This document shows positions 62,204-64,000 of a stretch of 64,000 bases of DNA, in pieces. A model generated the notes under the pieces. That model had not been told where the DNA came from and made no database searches. It worked only from the letters and a program-made list of their open reading frames with translations. Position numbers and translations under genes: made by a program. Origin of the DNA: Osmia lignaria lignaria (lineage: Eukaryota > Arthropoda > Insecta > Hymenoptera > Megachilidae); contig NC_135040.1 in the NCBI RefSeq assembly GCF_051020975.1, forward strand, positions 6,937,501-7,001,500. Direction: 5' to 3'. The first letter of the stretch is position 1. Each line of letters starts with the position of its first letter.

Positions 62204-64000
62204 AGCCCGTTGGTACCGGAGGGACCTGGCTCGGGATGTCCGCGGGGAGGAGATTTATGTGGCTCCTGATTGAATCGTTCTCACTCGATCGCGCCGCTTG
62301 CTTTTTGCCCTCTCGAGATTCTCTCCGCGCTCTAACCCCCTGCTCTCCTCTTTCTCTCTTTTTCCATTCGCTTTGTACAAAGTCGACTATGGTCAGATCC
62401 GTAGCTTCGCGACCGCATCTGGCTGTTACCTATCCCTCCAACCTTATCTCGAATGCCCTCTTTGCCGAATCAATCGAATCGATCGCGTTCGATTACGATC
62501 TTATGTTTCACACGGTCAAAGGTAAATCCGGCTTTCGTTAATCGGTATATTACACGAGACCCTGTCTGAATTTCTGTGTTTCTGCTAAAGGAACTGTTTA
62601 AAAAAACCTTGATTTCTCACGCTTGTGCTTGCGAGTTGCTCACGTGCTCGTTCGTCACGGCTGTACGCCCACGCGTACGCCCACGACCGAACAAAAGCTA
62701 GAGAATTAACGTAGGAAAGTAGCATTTTGTCGAGATTAATATCCTCTTCCCTCACGAGGTTCTGGCCTGCCTTTCATTCGGTTCGTTTCATTATTTTACA
62801 TATACCAGAATTCAATTCTATTTTCCACGTAACAGGCTAACTCGGTATTGCCTCTGACTATTTTTCCACCTCTTGTCGAGGGAGGGTAACCATAACGTTC
62901 GTGGTCGTCTTGGTGCACGATAAGTTTCTGAAACAGAATCTCCTCCATTGTAATGCCACGCTATCGCTCGGGGCGCTCTGTTAGCTAGCTAGGCGGCGAA
63001 CGGAAGCAAAACAAAAGACGCCGAAATGCGTTCATTATTTCGAGCTAATTGGCGGTGCCTTTACCCTGGAGCCGAGAGGGAGCAGCATGAGCGAGAGCCA
63101 GAGCCAACCAGTCGACCTGGAGCACCCAGGAGCACCCCGCAAACCTCTTTCTCGTACTTTCAAAAGCGACCATCTCTCTTTCACGCGTTCACCCGCAGGC
63201 CTCTCTTCTTCCTCCGTCCTCTCCTTCTCCCTAACCTTTGAATTAAATATTCCTCTTTCGGTGAACAGGAATTTTCTATACCCCCCTAATGTTGTATTCG
63301 TGTCCCGCGTGTTCCACGGGGAACCGGAGTTCCTTCTGTTTTACGGCGTCCTCCTCTGTGCACCGTGTCTCCGGGGTAATCTGGACGTTTGAATGCTTGG
63401 CAGATCTCTTCCTCTCTGATACCGAGATAGTTACGTGTCACGCGAAATGCTTGTTTAAAGCATTCTAATTTCCTCGACGCACGATGATAAAGTTCGCGCA
63501 CCAAAAGAAGGCCGAGTTCCCTTAAGGTAAAACGTCGCAGGGGCAAAGGGAATCGTACGTTCACACCGCCCAATTCTTTGCAAACGGACTATTCCCCTTG
63601 CCCTTGTGACTTTTTAGCCTTCTTCTAGTGCGCGAATCAGATACATTGTTAGGAGCGAAACGGATCCGTAGGAGCTCCGCAGAGGCCAGAATCTTTTTGG
63701 AAAAATGAGTCTGGCGTTGCAGGAGGTTCGTTCGAATTGCCGGTAGTCTGGGCGCGTCGCTGGAACGGCGGACACGGTTGCACGGTATGCGTACAAGACT
63801 TACGATAAGTATCTGGACACATGTCGGCGTAAGTGGCGCGATCAATAAGCCGCGAGAGAGAGCAGGTTCGTCTCGCGACACTGTTGGAAGTCGAAAATCG
63901 TTGTACCGAGGACGAGTCGCGTCGGGAACAGCGGGTAGACGGTCATATTCTTGATCCTCTTCTACGAACACGGTAGCCGAGAAGAACGAACCACGGTTCG

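Larger units (their letters stand above)
33387..64000 (+). other. Sowah: Long non-coding stretch, probably Sowah intron 6 continuing past the window
   Basis: The exon 6 donor GTAAGC opens this stretch and no ankyrin-encoding exon was found on the plus strand through to 64000. I looked for the repeat signature (Thr-Ala-Leu-His-Trp and its codon variants) by eye. Longest open frames are 274 codons (59303-60127), 265 codons (59160-59957), 236 codons (45161-45871, minus) and 208 codons (51546-52172). All lack recognisable motifs and lie in CpG-rich, stop-poor sequence, the first two overlapping each other; I do not call them genes. Specific sites inside the stretch are listed separately. If the gene actually ends near 33.4 kb by another route, this would be intergenic instead. 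Confidence 0.5.

Noticed and set aside
1..64000. CRISPR array, operon or prokaryotic mobile system
   Set aside because: No spaced direct repeats and no compact gene strings; the DNA is intron-containing eukaryotic sequence.

Overview
This window is eukaryotic nuclear DNA, almost certainly from an insect and probably a hymenopteran (bee- or ant-like). The evidence is a gene split by GT-AG introns that match an animal protein family, introns of many kilobases, frequent CpG (TCGA/CGCG everywhere, with no sign of strong CpG depletion), abundant short tandem repeats, and decayed repeat copies ending in TACAGGGTGT, a terminus I associate with dispersed repeats of hymenopteran genomes. The species cannot be fixed from the sequence. 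There is no bacterial-style gene content: apart from the exons below, long open frames look like chance frames in stop-poor, CpG-rich DNA.

Layout. 1-11.7 kb: no supported gene; it holds a probable non-LTR retrotransposon RNase H scrap (about 4.5 kb) and decayed terminal-repeat elements (3.8 and 10.0-10.2 kb). 11,720-11,979: one well-delimited minus-strand exon of an unidentified gene, with a polypurine (minus-strand CT-rich) block at 12.3-12.5 kb that may belong to its promoter or leader. 12.5-19.0 kb: intergenic DNA between two divergently arranged genes, with a 110-bp MITE-like element at 15.73-15.84 kb. 19,030-33,386: the first six coding exons (290 codons) of a sosondowah (SOWAH) ankyrin-repeat family gene on the plus strand. 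They encode the N-terminal winged-helix domain, a proline-rich SH3-ligand-like linker, an acidic 12-codon micro-exon, and the start of the segment that leads into the ankyrin repeats. The fourth intron is 11.7 kb. 33,387-64,000: no further SOWAH exon was found, so this is most simply a >30-kb intron of the same gene running off the right edge. It contains homeodomain-core (ATTA) clusters, a cluster of Pho/YY1-like GCCAT sites, several strong inverted repeats, a possible unannotated promoter/first exon at about 50.4-50.7 kb, and many microsatellites.

In short, one gene is confidently identified (Sowah, truncated on the right before its ankyrin repeats), one minus-strand exon is structurally convincing but unnamed, and about 60 kb is non-coding regulatory or neutral sequence. 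I did not see a clearly novel multi-gene system. The best candidates for a second look are the palindromic promoter-like site near 50.42 kb, the cloverleaf-like inverted repeat just before Sowah exon 5, and the unidentified exon at 11.7-12.0 kb.
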